64,000 bases of DNA from JABCZS01 sp041660525 (GCA_041660525.1 JBAZWD010000005.1:100511-164510), one strand, 5' to 3'; shown: positions 1 through 9,773, numbered from the stretch's first letter. The notes: generated by a model from the sequence alone, not told the origin. Made by a program: numbers and translations.

Positions 1-1
1 G

Positions 2-2833
2 ATCACAGGCAAAGCTAACTTCTGTGATTTAGTTGGTCTTGATGGGAAATCTATTTTTAAAGAAGGTCAAATCAAATCTTTTGATTCTAGTGATGAAGAC
101 AAAACTTATATTAGTGGCGCACTCGAAATTAATAATCAAAAACGGTATTTTCATATCACTGACAACGGCGTTATATGGCAAGAAGATCCAGGATTATTTT
201 TCTCGAATGAAGGATATGCTGTGTATCCCTATAAATTTCCACTTTCAGAGGGTAAACAATACATGCGCAGTGACTTGAAAGATTATATAGTCACTAATAG
301 ATCGGGAATGTATAAATATGACGGAGGATATGAAAAATATCCTATTCTTAAAATATTAGAGGCTTGGCAACTAAAAAATTCTAACGTAATTAAAAATCTT
401 AATTTTATGAATAATACAATTTCTAATTTCGAAATATATTCATCCTATTTACGATTTGTGCATTGTCCACATCTAGTTTTTCAAAAATTATTTTCTTATT
501 TCCCATATTTTCAATTTATCCCTGATGAGCAACAGCTTGCAGCTTATGATGAAATTTATGATGTTATTATGTGTACAGATAAAAGTTTTATTAAAGAAGG
601 AATTATTGCATTTCATACATTTCAAAGTATTTTGAAGTACAGACCTGATCTCAATATGAACGTTAATTTTACTGATTTGATTAAGCTATTTGGGATTCAA
701 ATCTTATGGGGTATTTCAGAACATTTTCTAATATTTCTTGAAAGAATTTCTCAAGGCGCAGATATCACAACTATCATCTCGAACTTCCCTGATGATGTGC
801 GCGAAGGATTTTATTACTTATTTTGTAGTACGGCCTATCTACCATCTGGCACGATGACGATTGAACAAAATCCATTAGCCTTATCTTCATCATATAGTAT
901 GGTACAACTCATTACTGCAATCACTTTACAAAATGACTTAATAGATAAAGTGCATGATACTGGAGCATTCAATGAAACATTTAATTCAGTTTCCAAGGCG
1001 ACTCTTGATACATTATCACAAAGAAGACTAAGGCACGCAATCTATCATTTAAGCGATCCATCGCATCCCATCTATATCAGAGAATTAATTCAAAATGCAA
1101 TTGATGCCTGTGTTGAAGGTAGTAATAAAGAAATCAGAGCTCACAGTTACCAACTTTCTGATAATGAACATGTTTTTCAGATTACTGATACAGGTAAGGG
1201 AATGTCCTTAGAGGAAATTTTCAAGTATTTAATACTTCCAGAGCACTCAAGCAAACGTGGACGCGGTGAGTTTATAGGCGGACGAGGCGTTGGTTTATTC
1301 ACTATTTTTCATGATGCAAAAGAAGTATTGATCAAAACTAGCAAAGGCGACGGTGAAACTTATTACCTTCAGTTTTTACCTCAATATGATGCATCACATC
1401 GCATTTATGATATTCACATCAAATGGTATAAAACCAACGAAAGCAGCAAGGGTACTTTGATCCAACGTATATCCAATACGCAACATTTAAAACTAGAAAC
1501 CATTAAAGCAATGAACGCAATAAGACATTTCGGTAGATTTGTGCCGAGTGAAAATGTTGAAATCTATTTTAATGATATACAGATTAATTCCTATTTAACT
1601 CATTTGGCTTCAGTGAATATTGAAAATTTCGGACTGTGCAAAATCTACCAACATAGTGAAGCGATATTTACTGCAAATGGGCTTTTTATTAAATATATTG
1701 ATGATGTTTATTGGCAGGACATGCCGCCCATTATTAAAAATATTATCCAAAAATATGGTATTTTAATTGATTTACCACCCAAAGTAAGTTTGACTCGAGA
1801 ACGCTCTGACTTTCAATCTGCTGATGAGTTTCAAAGATTTTTTAAGCCCTTATTTGCATGCTTATGTTTGCAAGCCTATTGTCGTTTGCTGTGTAGCAAA
1901 GAACTCAAATTTGAAGAATTGCCAGATGATATTTTTGATTACTTAGAAGGCTCATATCAGCCAATATGTGCAAATGATCCTGTTATTGCTCGTGATGCAG
2001 AAACTATCAATAATGGTGGGCAACCTTCTTCATTTACATATTATTTCAATCAAGATAGATTTATTAGCTTACTACTACATCTTTCATTTATACCTTATCG
2101 AGACAGCTCTAAAACTTTTAGTATTATCGAGCTTGCTGGTTTAATCGGTAAAACAAAAATTGATATTGATCGATTGCCTTATTTTATCCAAAAAAGAATC
2201 AAAGCTCATTCCGATTCGCTTGAAGCTAAGAATAACTTTAAGCCTGTCATAAATGAATTAGTTAATGATCGTTTCCAACAGCATGAAATCATGAAGCCTT
2301 GGCGTTTATCTGAAGACCCACCGAGTAATTGGCTAGTGTTCAATACTATTTTAGAATCACTATGTGTGCATTTTGAAAAGCATTATCAGCTCAAATTAAA
2401 TATACAGTATAGTGCTGAAAATAGTGATGCGCGTGCTTTTGTTAAACCATGGGATTTTACTGTATACAATGGAATCAGAGTTTATGATATTTATTTTAAT
2501 CCATTTCAATTTGAAGCTACGCTTGCAAAAGCCTTTACAGATCAGCAAGTGCGTGAAACTCTAATCAACGAACTTCTAGGTACATTATCCCATGAAGTGA
2601 CACATTTATTAGAAAATTCTTCATGCTGTGGATCCAGGTACACACATAATAATGAGTTTCGTGATCTGAATGCTGATATTTATAGTGCGGTTTTGTTTGA
2701 AGTTAACGTAGATAAGCTTTCTGAACTATTTAAAGAAAAAGATAATGATTTATCGTGCAGCGCAACTCTATTTTTAAAAAATTCAATTTACGATACGCCT
2801 AATTTAAATAAAAAACATCATTTTTTTAACTAA
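2..2833 (+). CDS. GHKL (Hsp90-like) ATPase protein with C-terminal HExxH motif, 5' end cut by window
   Basis: The reading frame is open from base 2, so the true start lies left of the window and at least 943 residues are visible. A GHKL ATP-binding fold is clear: N-box ELIQNAIDA (1082-1108), G1 box DTGKGM (1187-1204) and a glycine-rich G2 box GGRGVG (1277-1294). Close to the C-terminus is HEVTH (2591-2605), a gluzincin-type zinc motif, followed by EFRDLNAD, where a third ligand could lie. An ATPase joined to a putative peptidase suggests an ATP-gated protease or chaperone-like enzyme; the function is unknown. No signal peptide can be judged. GHKL assignment is firm, peptidase activity is inference. 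It converges on the next gene, with 36 bp between. Confidence 0.8.
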   Translation: MTGKANFCDLVGLDGKSIFKEGQIKSFDSSDEDKTYISGALEINNQKRYFHITDNGVIWQEDPGLFFSNEGYAVYPYKFPLSEGKQYMRSDLKDYIVTNRSGMYKYDGGYEKYPILKILEAWQLKNSNVIKNLNFMNNTISNFEIYSSYLRFVHCPHLVFQKLFSYFPYFQFIPDEQQLAAYDEIYDVIMCTDKSFIKEGIIAFHTFQSILKYRPDLNMNVNFTDLIKLFGIQILWGISEHFLIFLERISQGADITTIISNFPDDVREGFYYLFCSTAYLPSGTMTIEQNPLALSSSYSMVQLITAITLQNDLIDKVHDTGAFNETFNSVSKATLDTLSQRRLRHAIYHLSDPSHPIYIRELIQNAIDACVEGSNKEIRAHSYQLSDNEHVFQITDTGKGMSLEEIFKYLILPEHSSKRGRGEFIGGRGVGLFTIFHDAKEVLIKTSKGDGETYYLQFLPQYDASHRIYDIHIKWYKTNESSKGTLIQRISNTQHLKLETIKAMNAIRHFGRFVPSENVEIYFNDIQINSYLTHLASVNIENFGLCKIYQHSEAIFTANGLFIKYIDDVYWQDMPPIIKNIIQKYGILIDLPPKVSLTRERSDFQSADEFQRFFKPLFACLCLQAYCRLLCSKELKFEELPDDIFDYLEGSYQPICANDPVIARDAETINNGGQPSSFTYYFNQDRFISLLLHLSFIPYRDSSKTFSIIELAGLIGKTKIDIDRLPYFIQKRIKAHSDSLEAKNNFKPVINELVNDRFQQHEIMKPWRLSEDPPSNWLVFNTILESLCVHFEKHYQLKLNIQYSAENSDARAFVKPWDFTVYNGIRVYDIYFNPFQFEATLAKAFTDQQVRETLINELLGTLSHEVTHLLENSSCCGSRYTHNNEFRDLNADIYSAVLFEVNVDKLSELFKEKDNDLSCSATLFLKNSIYDTPNLNKKHHFFN

Positions 2834-2869
2834 TATGCGGTCAGTCAAAAAATAAGGGTATCAGTTTAA

Positions 2870-4318
2870 TTACTTCTTAAGTACATTGGGCATAGGAAAA
2901 ACTGCTTTAGGCTCTTTTTTTGACGCATTCTGAAACCGAGTTAAAACAGTTTTCTTAATATCACTTACACTGCTAGAATTGTTTTTTGCTATTTCTTTAT
3001 CATTGTCTTCATCATCTGAAGATTCAGGTTCTTTTCGCTTGCTTCCCGTAATACTCGGGCCAGTAGGATTTGCAGATTTCTTATTTAAGTTACCTTCATA
3101 CCCATCAACAAAGCGATCAGCCGCCTGCTTTGCTATCGTTGTTAAGCGCTCTAATGTTACAGCTACATTTGTTTTATATAATTCTTCTAAATTATCTTTT
3201 GTATATATTTTTAATATAGGATCTTCTTTCCAATCGTCTAGCATGTCACTTTTTTCGATAATACTTAAGAGTCTCTTTTGGATTTTTTCCTTGAATATTT
3301 TGAAGCCGTCCTGATATTCAGTAATCAATTTATCAGGGTCATATGTACCATTAAGTTCCCTTTTTTTTCTTCCTTTTCGGTATGCATTTTTATAATATAA
3401 AACTTCTACATCGCTCACCTTTTTTAGATGATAGCTTAGGTATTCTTTTATGTCTGCACTAGAGTAATGAATATAATTAGTTAAGCTGAAATCGCACAGT
3501 GTTCCATCATTAACATGGCTTCTTGCAAGTGTGTGAATTATTTTATTACGATCTTGTATTTTCTGTTGTGGCATTTCAGATGGGGCCGCAGTCGTTGAAT
3601 TAATTAATTGCATTTGTCGAAGCTGTAATTCATGAATTTGATTTTGTTTTAATGTTTCATTTGTCACTATGTTTTTATTAATGTAATGACTCGTTTGTTG
3701 CAGATAACACGAATGTATTATCAGAGTATTAACCAACGCTTGCTGCATTGATATAATTGATTCAACTTCTTGTTGTAATGTAGGCATATATGCAAGTAAT
3801 TGAGCCTTTTCCTCCTGTGATAGCTCATCAAATTTGGTAAAAAAATGACTATGCGATTCAGTGGAGGGGCTTCGTAAAATATTTATCACTTCAAGCAAGC
3901 GTAGACTTATATCTACAGCTTGGGGAGATGTGGGTACTGGTAGCTTATTTTTTTCAAAAAATTCTTTATAGTTAATATCCTGAAAACCAATGACTGGAGT
4001 CTTATTGATTTTTTCAAGCATACGATCATCATGACTTAGCGCTGCATATACAGCAGCTTGATACATATCCGCTCCTTTGCGCAAAAACGTATTGATTACG
4101 TCGGCAGAATAATCAAGTTCTAACGCAAGGCATAATGCATTTTTAGCATCATGGAGTGTATTGATCTCATTTACATTTTCCAAAAGTTCGGGCGTGATTT
4201 CGCTGAGTGGGTAAATATTAGGATAATGCTCTAAGACTTGTAAAATTTCAGTTTCTGGCGTTTTAGGTGTGGCGTTGAGTAATTGAATAAGTTTTGTAAT
4301 CACTGTAAGCTCCAGCAA
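2870..4318 (-). CDS. Ankyrin-like hypothetical protein, paralogue of the 25.6-kb gene
   Basis: A 482-residue protein of unknown function. The first ~120 residues look like degenerate ankyrin-type helical repeats (NALCLALEL...INTFLRKGAD). It aligns along much of its length with the 308-residue protein at 25567-26493: ETEILQVLEHYP against EEEILKALEYYP, and LRKGADMYQAAVYAA against LRKGALPYIAANHAV. A central extra ~100 residues are helical and Gln-rich. The tail has a basic run (GSKRKEPES) followed by an acidic stretch, which could act as a nuclear localisation signal in a host cell; that is speculative. A motif AAGTTGGTAWACT upstream is shared with its paralogue. A secreted effector is possible, not shown. 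Confidence 0.75.
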   Translation of the reverse strand: MLELTVITKLIQLLNATPKTPETEILQVLEHYPNIYPLSEITPELLENVNEINTLHDAKNALCLALELDYSADVINTFLRKGADMYQAAVYAALSHDDRMLEKINKTPVIGFQDINYKEFFEKNKLPVPTSPQAVDISLRLLEVINILRSPSTESHSHFFTKFDELSQEEKAQLLAYMPTLQQEVESIISMQQALVNTLIIHSCYLQQTSHYINKNIVTNETLKQNQIHELQLRQMQLINSTTAAPSEMPQQKIQDRNKIIHTLARSHVNDGTLCDFSLTNYIHYSSADIKEYLSYHLKKVSDVEVLYYKNAYRKGRKKRELNGTYDPDKLITEYQDGFKIFKEKIQKRLLSIIEKSDMLDDWKEDPILKIYTKDNLEELYKTNVAVTLERLTTIAKQAADRFVDGYEGNLNKKSANPTGPSITGSKRKEPESSDDEDNDKEIAKNNSSSVSDIKKTVLTRFQNASKKEPKAVFPMPNVLKK

Positions 4319-4328
4319 ATAAAAGGCC

Positions 4329-4341
4329 AGTATACCAACTT
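4329..4341 (-). promoter_or_regulatory. Motif shared with the promoter region of the paralogue at 25.6 kb
   Basis: Read on the minus strand this is AAGTTGGTATACT, 10 bp upstream of the start codon of the 482-residue protein. The paralogous gene has AAGTTGGTAAACT 25 bp upstream of its start. The match may be a common regulatory site or simply residual homology from the duplication. Confidence 0.4.
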
Positions 4342-4437
4342 ATAATACTAAAAACAATCAAGCTAGCTAATCATGCTGTACATTAACTCTTTATTTGAAT
4401 ATTATACGTGTATTGATTATACAATTTAGGAATAGAC

Positions 4438-5172
4438 ATGGCTTTGTTTACAAAAGACACACTCCAGCAAAATATATTCTTTTTTGTTTATGGAAACTTT
4501 AGTGACAAAAATATAGAAATCATGAGGGATTTAGCACAAAATAGATGGTATTTTGTCGATTTTGAAGATACAAATGAAAAAATGAGATGGCCTTTAAATC
4601 AACCTCCTATGTCAGACGAGCTTTATAAACTTGATCCCCATGCCGTTATAGAATCAAAGCAGGCAAGAAATGCGGTAAGCGTAGTTGGACAGTCTGTGGG
4701 CGCTGAAAATGCCTTCCAAAACTACTTAGATATCATGCAATTTGTCGATTGTCTTGCATCCTGCGAAGGTGCTATTGCAGTGGTTGACCCGCTCACAGGC
4801 CAGATCATCAGAGCGCAGACATGGGAAGAAATGGTCTATGCACCTTTGTTAACTCCAAGCCCCGACTTAACAATGCAAACAGCAACCATAGCAGTCCACG
4901 ATGATAATGGATTAATATGGATTCGGACCCAAGGTTTAATTAAATTCGGACAACCAGAGCTTTCCATGCATAATGTTGAAGAAGAACACGTTCCTATTAT
5001 CTATAAACTTTTCGAAAAATTAATTAAGAAAATCGTCCTTGAAAATAAGCTCCTTCCGGAAAATATTACCATCACCGTCAACCCAAAATTAAAATACAAA
5101 ACTTTATATGCTGGACATTATGAAGATGATGATTTTTGGGGTAATGTACATATTGAATTAGTGCGTGAATAA
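4438..5172 (+). CDS. Hypothetical protein (possibly DUF4261-like)
   Basis: A 244-residue soluble protein without signal peptide or membrane segment. The segment IWIRTQGLIKFGQPELSM, with an upstream GAIAVVDPLTGQII strand-turn, recalls DUF4261-type proteins, but I cannot confirm this. It is divergent from the 482-residue gene across 119 bp and lies 40 bp before the outer-membrane barrel gene, so the two may be co-transcribed. No catalytic motif is recognisable. Start chosen at the first ATG, preceded by TTTAGGAATAG. Confidence 0.7.
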   Translation: MALFTKDTLQQNIFFFVYGNFSDKNIEIMRDLAQNRWYFVDFEDTNEKMRWPLNQPPMSDELYKLDPHAVIESKQARNAVSVVGQSVGAENAFQNYLDIMQFVDCLASCEGAIAVVDPLTGQIIRAQTWEEMVYAPLLTPSPDLTMQTATIAVHDDNGLIWIRTQGLIKFGQPELSMHNVEEEHVPIIYKLFEKLIKKIVLENKLLPENITITVNPKLKYKTLYAGHYEDDDFWGNVHIELVRE

Positions 5173-5212
5173 GAATCAAATAACTTAGATTTTAACCAAG
5201 AAAAGGCAAAGC

Positions 5213-5974
5213 ATGAATATATCCTGGCCATTACTAACCGCAACAACCATTTTAGCAACGAGCACGAATTTTGCCTTTGCGGCTACTGAACCATTTTTTG
5301 AAATTTTAGTCATGGGCGGGATTGCCACCCTGGATGCAACTGATACGAGCTTGCAAATTAGTGACAGTGAAACCGATAAACTCATTCAAACCAATGATGG
5401 TAATTGGGAATCTTGGACAGGACAAGTCGGTGTAGGTTATGTATCCCCATTAACACATGAGTTGCAAACAGGTGATGTACAGTGGTTCCCACTGATTACA
5501 CCGCAAATTAATTTGTATTATTTAGATGGTGATGATATTCAAGGTGATGTTTATCAATTTGAAAGTGCTGATTTTGATAATTTAGATTACAACATGGATT
5601 TTCAAAGCACGCGTTTAATGTTTGATTTAGGATTAACGCTTGCCGCTATTGATCGTTTTTCTGTATATGCGATAGCCGGTGCGGGTATTGCTTGGAATAA
5701 AACTGATTTGAATGCAAACCCCAATCAACAAGGCATAGACTGTGGTGCAATCGGATTTGATATAGATTCAAAAACCAGCAGTAGTTTTGCATATGAATTT
5801 GGTGGCGGTATGACTTATGCAGCAATGGATAATCTTGCCATTTCCCTAGAATATCTTTATACCGGATTTACTGATGTTGAATTGGGTAATGATTCAGATG
5901 AATTTGATATTGAGAGCCAAGACTTAGATATCAACAGTCAGGCTGTATTATTAGGCTTACGCTTTGCGTTATAG
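5213..5974 (+). CDS. Small outer-membrane beta-barrel protein
   Basis: 253 residues with a signal peptide (residues 1 to about 23, ending NFAFA before ATEPFF). The mature part alternates hydrophobic and polar residues and has aromatic strand ends typical of an eight-stranded OmpA/OmpW-like barrel, for example LMFDLGLTLAAI, FAYEFGGGMTYAA and the last strand VLLGLRFAL. Loops are rich in Asp and Glu. RBS AAAAGG precedes the ATG. Exported to the outer membrane; no ligand can be inferred. The fold is confident, the family name is not. Confidence 0.8.
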   Translation: MNISWPLLTATTILATSTNFAFAATEPFFEILVMGGIATLDATDTSLQISDSETDKLIQTNDGNWESWTGQVGVGYVSPLTHELQTGDVQWFPLITPQINLYYLDGDDIQGDVYQFESADFDNLDYNMDFQSTRLMFDLGLTLAAIDRFSVYAIAGAGIAWNKTDLNANPNQQGIDCGAIGFDIDSKTSSSFAYEFGGGMTYAAMDNLAISLEYLYTGFTDVELGNDSDEFDIESQDLDINSQAVLLGLRFAL

Positions 5975-6172
5975 CAAGTTGGCGCTATAAGCTGAACTAA
6001 TACCTAAAAGGCATAGATTTATTAAAACTAGAATTTTATTAAACATCTTATTTCCTTGAGCGTTTTAATTACCAACAATGCGTAGGCATTCTGTGTAAAA
6101 TTTAGCATAAAAATATTTCGATACCTAATTGGATATGCTTATATTCGGAGTCTAAAACAATTCGTAAGCAAT

Positions 6173-7240
6173 TTAAGCAAAAATAATTTGTTTTTCATGA
6201 TTAATCAGCCATTGTTTACGTGAGATTCCACCACCATAACCACCAAGCTCACCATTACTATTAATAATACGATGACAAGGTATCACTATCGCAATCTGAT
6301 TAGCGCCATTGGCATTAGCAACTGCTCTGGCTGCATTTGGTTTACCTAATGCATGAGCTTGTTCTGTATAACTTCGCGTTTCACCGTAGGGTATTTTTGT
6401 TAATGCATCCCAAACCATTTTTTGAAAAGGACTGCCTAATAAATTAAGCGGGGTTTTAAATACTTTTAATTGGCCGTTAAAATAAGCATGAAGTTCTGCT
6501 TCAATGGATGCGATGGGCTTTGTAGAGCCTGGAATAATCGCTGATTTAGTTTTAATACGCAGGCGCTCTACTTCCTTTTCTAATCCACGTCTATCGACAA
6601 ATTCTAATAAATATAATGCTATTTCATCTGCAATTGCCAACATTGGGCCTAATGGCGTATCTATCCAAGAGGCTTTTAATACATTTGATTGTTTAATAAA
6701 ATGTGTAGGAGCTGCGCCCATGATTTTAGAAAATGCATCTCTAAATCCACTGCTAGATTCATAACCTGTCGATAATTGTGCATCTATAACTGCATCGCCT
6801 TTTCTAATCTGTTTCATTGCAATACCCATACGCCTTGCTCTAGCATAAGCAACAAATGTCATACCAAATCTTTTTATAAATTGTCTTCGCGCTGTAGACG
6901 CATCTACAGATAATGCTTCAAAATCACTATCTTTCCAGCGTTTTTCTGGATTTGATTCTATTGCTTCAACTAATTTACGTACCAAGTCCGACACATGATT
7001 AGGATGCGACAACGGACGACAACGCATACACGGCCTAAATGATGCCAACAATGCTTCTTGCGCTGTTTGATAAAATTCACAATTTTCGAACTTGGGTTTT
7101 CTTGCTGGGCAAGTCGGGCGACAAAATACGCCGGTGGTTTTAACGCCGACGTAAAATACACCTTCATAGGTTTTATCTTTAGCAAGAAGCGCTGAATAAT
7201 AGGTTTGTTTTATGTTGTTAGATAAGTTCATAAAGTGCAT
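6173..7240 (-). CDS. ada: Ada: O6-methylguanine-DNA methyltransferase and AraC-type activator
   Basis: 355 residues with the three Ada parts in order. The N-terminal methylphosphotriester domain has the four zinc cysteines Cys40, Cys44, Cys71 and Cys74 (FCRPTCPA, RPCMRC). A helix-turn-helix AraC-type domain covers about 85-185. The C-terminal methyltransferase has the active motif PCHR with Cys322. The protein repairs O6-methylguanine and, once methylated on the N-terminal cysteine, activates the adaptive response in characterised bacteria. It stands alone here, with no alkA or alkB beside it. The start could also be Met4. Confidence 0.95.
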   Translation of the reverse strand: MHFMNLSNNIKQTYYSALLAKDKTYEGVFYVGVKTTGVFCRPTCPARKPKFENCEFYQTAQEALLASFRPCMRCRPLSHPNHVSDLVRKLVEAIESNPEKRWKDSDFEALSVDASTARRQFIKRFGMTFVAYARARRMGIAMKQIRKGDAVIDAQLSTGYESSSGFRDAFSKIMGAAPTHFIKQSNVLKASWIDTPLGPMLAIADEIALYLLEFVDRRGLEKEVERLRIKTKSAIIPGSTKPIASIEAELHAYFNGQLKVFKTPLNLLGSPFQKMVWDALTKIPYGETRSYTEQAHALGKPNAARAVANANGANQIAIVIPCHRIINSNGELGGYGGGISRKQWLINHEKQIIFA

Positions 7241-7365
7241 TATACAGGCTAATTCACATCAGGTAGCCGAAAATCAGGCATTGATTTTTAATCAAGAATC
7301 CTTAACATATTAAAGAATACTCCCTGCCTGACCCAAATACACTTATATTTATTTTAACTGCGCTT

Positions 7366-7845
7366 TTATCTTTTATTCACAACAGGTTGATGATTGACAC
7401 TATATTTATCTTTTGCTTCTTTTACTTTTTCTTTAACAGAGTCTTCTATAGGTTTTTTTTGTTCGCTTGTATATTTCTTTAATTCTTGATTGACAATCTG
7501 TTTAGCTGCTTCTAAATTTTCTTTATCTTTTATACCATTTTCTGGATCTTGCAAAAGTGATTGTATAGCAAATAAATTCTTGATATTTTTATCATTGTCG
7601 CCTGTTCTAAATTCCAAAGTAATAATATCGTTCGGTGTTCCAAGCCATGTAGAACTTTTCTTGTAAATGGGCGCTGCGTTCTTAAAGAAACAATTTAAAT
7701 AATCTTGATCTGAATGGGAAATCACTTTTTCACCTTCCCCTACGTGAGAGACCAATGTTTGAGCAGTCACTATACAATTTTGTTCTTCTACACTAATTGT
7801 AAATCTTTCGTCACCAAAACTATTTTGGCTTTTTAATAATTTCAT
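7366..7845 (-). CDS. Hypothetical protein, 159 aa
   Basis: Unknown soluble protein. The N-terminal half is mixed (VTAQTLVSHVGEGEKVISHSD), the C-terminal half is highly charged and helical (about residues 100-150, rich in Lys and Glu). No signal peptide, membrane segment or catalytic motif. Flanked by ada and the XRE/DUF2975 pair on the same strand, but the gaps (84 and 125 bp) argue for separate transcription. It could be a lineage-specific or secreted protein; nothing in the sequence decides. Confidence 0.6.
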   Translation of the reverse strand: MKLLKSQNSFGDERFTISVEEQNCIVTAQTLVSHVGEGEKVISHSDQDYLNCFFKNAAPIYKKSSTWLGTPNDIITLEFRTGDNDKNIKNLFAIQSLLQDPENGIKDKENLEAAKQIVNQELKKYTSEQKKPIEDSVKEKVKEAKDKYSVNHQPVVNKR

Positions 7846-7928
7846 ATACTTAGCTCCGTAACAATTTATAAATTAAAAAACGTATATATCAATGCTTATT
7901 TTAAGTATAGCTGAACATAAGCTATTGA

Positions 7929-8144
7929 TCAAACTTCTTGGGCATTAACATATAAAAGAATATCCCCAGGCTGACAATCTAATGCCACACAAATCGCCTC
8001 TAAGGTAGAAAATCGAATCGCTTTAGCTTTACCGGTTTTAAGTACCGACAAATTTTGCGCAGTGATTCCGACCTTATCAGCCAAATCTTGCAATTTCATT
8101 TTTCGTTTTGCCATCATCACATCCAGCTCTATAATAATTGCCAT
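7929..8144 (-). CDS. XRE-family regulator partnered with DUF2975 protein
   Basis: 71 residues that are almost entirely a Cro/C1-type helix-turn-helix: MKLQDLADKVGITAQNLSVLK contains the two helices, followed by STLEAICVALDCQPGDIL. This is the short YozG-like type usually encoded right beside a DUF2975 membrane protein, as here (stop of the upstream gene 9 bp away). It probably regulates its own operon. Confidence 0.88.
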   Translation of the reverse strand: MAIIIELDVMMAKRKMKLQDLADKVGITAQNLSVLKTGKAKAIRFSTLEAICVALDCQPGDILLYVNAQEV

Positions 8145-8153
8145 TTTATATCC

Positions 8154-8744
8154 TTATATCACTAAGCGTTGTTCTTCTTGTAATTTACTGCCCATATACA
8201 TCACGCGCGCGATAATGATAATAATTGCGCCACAAAATAGGGATTCTAAATTAATCATACCAAAAGTAATTGTAATTTGTTTTTGCCCGGGTGGGTTGGA
8301 TAATGTTGCAGCTGCCGTTAATAAAGCTTGGCATAAAGGATTTGCAAGAAGACTATTAAAGAAAAATATATAGCCTAATCTCTGATAATATTTTGCATTT
8401 TCTAATGTAAAAATATTATTCAGACAATAATTTTTAAAAATACAATTTAACACCAAAAACGCTAAAAAATACGGGGATAAACCTATTAAAGTCCCGATAA
8501 ATCCAATCCATTTTTCCGGCCATGAAAATAGATGATCTGAAATTTGCACAGGGTCAAGACCACCTAGTTTTATAGGATCAAAAAAACCAAATAATTTAAC
8601 CCAACTTTTAACAACAGGGATATCAATAAAAAACCATTGTAAAATGACTAGTAGCGGAATAATAATTAACAAGAAACGAAATAAAAATAAAAATAAAAAC
8701 TTGTGGCTGATTTTTTGAACTGAATTTTGCATGGTTATTTTCAC
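8154..8744 (-). CDS. DUF2975 family membrane protein
   Basis: 196 residues with four predicted membrane spans: about 15-40, 68-90, 113-135 and 153-180. The ARMYM/RYQRLGY-like segment (YYQRLGYIFFFN) and the pairing with a YozG-like XRE regulator 9 bp downstream match the DUF2975 family, whose biochemical role is unknown. The pair is thought to form a small regulatory unit at the inner membrane. An inverted repeat sits upstream at 8813-8830. Confidence 0.85.
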   Translation of the reverse strand: MKITMQNSVQKISHKFLFLFLFRFLLIIIPLLVILQWFFIDIPVVKSWVKLFGFFDPIKLGGLDPVQISDHLFSWPEKWIGFIGTLIGLSPYFLAFLVLNCIFKNYCLNNIFTLENAKYYQRLGYIFFFNSLLANPLCQALLTAAATLSNPPGQKQITITFGMINLESLFCGAIIIIIARVMYMGSKLQEEQRLVI

Positions 8745-8812
8745 CTTATCTAAGATTTGATAGTAGGATTATAACCTTCGATAACTGTATGTCAATATAA
8801 TTTTACTGTTAT

Positions 8813-8830
8813 TCGATAATTATTTATCGA
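8813..8830. promoter_or_regulatory. TCGATAA inverted repeat between DUF2975 and F-box genes
   Basis: TCGATAA-TTAT-TTATCGA, a perfect dyad with 7-nt arms. A third copy of the half-site, TCGATAA, lies 34 bp away at 8779-8785. It is placed in the divergent promoter region, so it could be the operator of the XRE regulator and might also affect the F-box gene. Confidence 0.5.
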
Positions 8831-8903
8831 GCTAGACATTTAGAGTCATTTTGTATAAAATGCCAGTCACTAGACTAATAATCACTACTGACGGTTATAT
8901 AAT

Positions 8904-9773
8904 ATGCCTATGCAACTAAATGAACTTCCCCTAGAGATCAAAGAACTGATCTATAAAAATTTAAACCTGCATGATCTACTGACTTTGCGCAGTACCAATA
9001 AAGCTTTTAGAGACCATATTGATACCGTGATTGCAGGCCATCACTTTACTGTTCTACAGTTAAGAAGCAGTAAACAAATATTTCTTCACGCCTTCAAATA
9101 TTACAACTATATAGAAGCGAGAGCTGATCCATTTGCTGCGATTATAACATCTCTATTAAAAGTAAAACCGCAGATAAGTTCAACTGAATTAGCGCAACAA
9201 ATTAATAATGAAATGTTAGAAATCGAGCGTCTAGTGAAATTTCATCATTCAAATCAAGAGCCAATTGTGCAAGAAGTTAAGGTAAATGTTGATAATGAGC
9301 TCAGAGAACACACATTGATGGCTTATCTGGGAAAAGCCACGCAGATGGTAGGATCCATACAAGCAATAGTTTTAATATTAGCTCCTATCTTATCATCTTT
9401 AAGCAACATTCATAATAAAGACACTTTGTATCAGATCCTAACATTTATAGCTTATGCACTATTGATATATTTCGCTGTGAGTATCATCTATAGTCGATAT
9501 CAAGATTTTACCCAAGTAAATCGAGATTTTCATGCGAGTATTACCCAAATAGCCGATCAGCATATGCAAACGATGGCACAAACGATAAGAAAAAAAAATA
9601 ATCCTGATCCCATCATTGTTAATTTGTGGAAAAATTCACAAAAATTCTTACAAACAGGTGTTGATCAATTAACTCCAGCGCCAAATGCAACTCAACTATC
9701 TCTGCCACAGTCAGAAATAAATTTGAAACAATTACAAATAGATTGGAAAAAAGAATTTAAGTCAAAATTTTGA
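8904..9773 (+). CDS. F-box protein with two membrane segments, candidate effector
   Basis: 289 residues. Residues 8-40 read as an F-box: LPLEIKELIYKNL then DLLTLRSTNKAFRDHI, matching the LPxEI...L...DLxxLRxxxKxFRxxI pattern. Eukaryotic F-boxes bind Skp1 in SCF ubiquitin ligases; bacterial F-box proteins known from Legionella are Dot/Icm effectors that hijack host SCF. Two hydrophobic spans (about 148-167 and 176-196) suggest membrane insertion, with helical flanks. No leucine-rich repeat or other substrate domain is seen. Host targeting is inference. The gene stands alone on the plus strand. Confidence 0.8.
   Translation: MPMQLNELPLEIKELIYKNLNLHDLLTLRSTNKAFRDHIDTVIAGHHFTVLQLRSSKQIFLHAFKYYNYIEARADPFAAIITSLLKVKPQISSTELAQQINNEMLEIERLVKFHHSNQEPIVQEVKVNVDNELREHTLMAYLGKATQMVGSIQAIVLILAPILSSLSNIHNKDTLYQILTFIAYALLIYFAVSIIYSRYQDFTQVNRDFHASITQIADQHMQTMAQTIRKKNNPDPIIVNLWKNSQKFLQTGVDQLTPAPNATQLSLPQSEINLKQLQIDWKKEFKSKF

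Noticed and set aside
2979..3314. Open frame on the plus strand opposite the 482-residue gene
   Set aside because: Antisense shadow: no ribosome site, low-complexity translation, and the minus-strand gene has a paralogue.
4400..4437. PmrA box upstream of the 4438 gene (TTAAC...TTTGAA)
   Set aside because: Only one half-site fits; the second lacks TTAA at the 11-bp distance.
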